Positions 62,552-64,000 of a stretch of 64,000 nt of DNA are shown here, in pieces (the stretch's first letter is position 1; every line of letters starts with the position of its first letter). Under the pieces are notes generated by a model. The model was given only the letters and a program-made list of their open reading frames with translations, had not been told where the DNA came from and did no database searches. Source of the DNA: Prevotella sp. ne3005. Lineage in GTDB: Bacteria > Bacteroidota > Bacteroidia > Bacteroidales > Bacteroidaceae. The DNA is taken from contig NZ_FOCK01000002.1 in the NCBI RefSeq assembly GCF_900110085.1, positions 124,001-188,000 on the forward strand, given 5' to 3'. The position numbers were made by a program, and so were the translations under genes.

Positions 62552-64000
62552 ATGGGACAAATAGGAAGTTTTAATACGCTTATCCAAAAAAGCATTATTG
62601 ACAATTGGGACCGCGATGCGCTGACCGATTTCAAGGGCCAGACCCTGCAGTTCCATGATGTAGCTAGAAAGATAGAGAAACTACACATTCTCTTTGAGAA
62701 TAGTGGTATCCAGAAAGGTGACAAAATTGCCCTCTGTGGCCGCAACTCCTCTCAGTGGGCTGTAGCCTTTCTCGCTACTCTTACCTATGGGGCCATTGCT
62801 GTGCCTATACTCCATGAGTTTAATACGGAACAAATACACAATATCGTAAACCACTCTGAGGCACGACTGCTCTTTGTTGGGGATCATGTGGCTACCATCA
62901 TCGACCCTCAGGCTATGCCAACACTCGAGGGTATCATCAACAACCCCGACTACTCACTGATGGTGTCACGTACTGATAAACTGACCTATGCCCGCGAGCA
63001 CCTGAACGAGCTCTACGGCAAGAAGTTTCCGAAGTATTTCCGCAAGGAGCACGTAAACTACTATATCGAGCAGAATCCTGACGAACTGGCAGTTATCAAC
63101 TATACCAGTGGTACAACGGGATTCTCAAAGGGTGTGATGTTGCCATACCGTGCGCTATGGTCGAACTACGATTTTGCGTGCGACGTATTGGGGCAGCGAA
63201 TCAAGGCTGGCGATCCTGTTATCTCGATGCTACCGATGGCTCACATGTATGGAATGGCCTTCGAGTTCATCTTTGAGTTCCTGCATGGTTGTCACGTTTA
63301 CTACCTGAGCCGCATCCCCTCTCCTGCCATCATCGCAGCAGCTTTACAGGAGGTCCGCCCAGTCATCGTGATTGCAGTACCCCTGATCATCGAGAAGATC
63401 ATTCGCAAGAAGGTGTTCCCCAAGATTCAGAACAACCGCATGCGCCTGTTGTTACAGATGCCTGTCATCTCGAAGAAAGTAAGAGAGATGATCTGTCAGG
63501 AAGTGCTCAATGCCTTTGGTGGCAGGATGTACGAGGTGATTATAGGCGGTGCTGCCCTGAACCAGGAAGTGGAGCAGTTCCTCAAGCGCATCGACTTCCC
63601 CTATACAGTCGGTTATGGCGCCACTGAGTGTGCACCTATCATCTGTTACCGCGACTGGCAGACTTTCGCTCCAGGTTCCTGCGGACGTGCTGCCTTGCAT
63701 CAGGAGGTAGAGATTGATTCGCCCGATCCCAGACGTATCCCTGGTGAGATTCTGACAAAGGGTCCGAATGTGATGCTTGGTTACTATAAGAATCCGGAGG
63801 CTACAGCAGAGACCATCGACCGCAACGGCTGGTATCATACGGGCGACCTTGGAACTATGGACGTTGACGGTAACGTCTACATCAACGGCCGCTCAAAGAA
63901 CATGCTGTTAGGTCCTAACGGTCAGAACATCTATCCAGAGGAGATTGAAGACAAGCTAAACTCGATGACGATGGTAATGGAGAGTATCGTGGTTCAAAGA
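62552..64000 (+). CDS. AMP-forming acyl-CoA synthetase, copy 2 (cut by window edge)
   Basis: The frame opens at ATG 62552 and is still open at the edge (483 codons). It parallels copy 1 throughout (SFNTLIQKSIIDNWDRDALTD; YTSGTTGFSKGVML; VGYGATECAPI; YHTGDLGTM). A tandem duplication, clearly diverged, with differences around the residues after TECAP that may shape the substrate pocket. Confidence 0.9.
   Translation, partial: MGQIGSFNTLIQKSIIDNWDRDALTDFKGQTLQFHDVARKIEKLHILFENSGIQKGDKIALCGRNSSQWAVAFLATLTYGAIAVPILHEFNTEQIHNIVNHSEARLLFVGDHVATIIDPQAMPTLEGIINNPDYSLMVSRTDKLTYAREHLNELYGKKFPKYFRKEHVNYYIEQNPDELAVINYTSGTTGFSKGVMLPYRALWSNYDFACDVLGQRIKAGDPVISMLPMAHMYGMAFEFIFEFLHGCHVYYLSRIPSPAIIAAALQEVRPVIVIAVPLIIEKIIRKKVFPKIQNNRMRLLLQMPVISKKVREMICQEVLNAFGGRMYEVIIGGAALNQEVEQFLKRIDFPYTVGYGATECAPIICYRDWQTFAPGSCGRAALHQEVEIDSPDPRRIPGEILTKGPNVMLGYYKNPEATAETIDRNGWYHTGDLGTMDVDGNVYINGRSKNMLLGPNGQNIYPEEIEDKLNSMTMVMESIVVQR

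Overview
The window comes from a member of the Bacteroidales, most likely a Prevotella-like genus. Promoters follow the Bacteroidetes pattern (TTTG, about 19-20 bases, TAnnTTTG), there are no Shine-Dalgarno sites, and many genes belong to families largely confined to Bacteroidetes (Bat aerotolerance operon, DUF4296, DUF4295, DUF4494, DUF4248, HU-HIG, smalltalk protein). Everything was read by eye. Family names rest on recognised motifs and short-site coordinates may be off by a base.

Backbone, left part (1-29.9 kb). A minus-strand operon ileS - DksA-like - lspA - DUF4296 lipoprotein - MFS transporter runs off the left edge. A C4-dicarboxylate carrier, a lone Cache-domain membrane protein, an OmpH/Skp-like lipoprotein, pepD and two tRNA genes (Glu, Ser) follow. 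A compact minus-strand block of about 14 kb then runs ftsY - rimO - HU - HU/LysM membrane protein - moxR - DUF58 - membrane protein - batA - batB/C fusion - batD/E fusion - PAP2 - queA, with genes touching or overlapping. Next come rpmB-rpmG-DUF4295 and map-tsaD-cinA.

Accessory island (about 30.0-42.5 kb). Between map and the nqr operon lies a mosaic of foreign-looking cassettes and gene debris. One part is a Bacteroidales cassette (amidase, smalltalk peptide, HU-HIG, DUF4248 HTH, VirE-like primase/helicase). Another is an EcoRI-family adenine methyltransferase followed by a DUF262-HNH protein, preceded by a duplicated promoter and a strongly structured RNA that ends in an intrinsic terminator. 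A DUF4417 trio, a candidate small RNA, an EVE-like protein and truncated gene remnants complete it. The methyltransferase/DUF262-HNH unit with its structured leader is the best candidate for an undescribed system here, probably restriction-modification or phage defence.

Backbone, right part (42.5-64 kb). A full nqrA-F operon (sodium-pumping NADH:quinone oxidoreductase) diverges from a large TamB-like protein. Then come a DMT transporter, truA, DUF3467, a flavodoxin/ferredoxin protein, a YggS-type PLP protein, DUF4494, a membrane pseudokinase, an aminotransferase, an FtsX-like permease and two tandem AMP-forming acyl-CoA synthetase genes, the second cut by the right edge.
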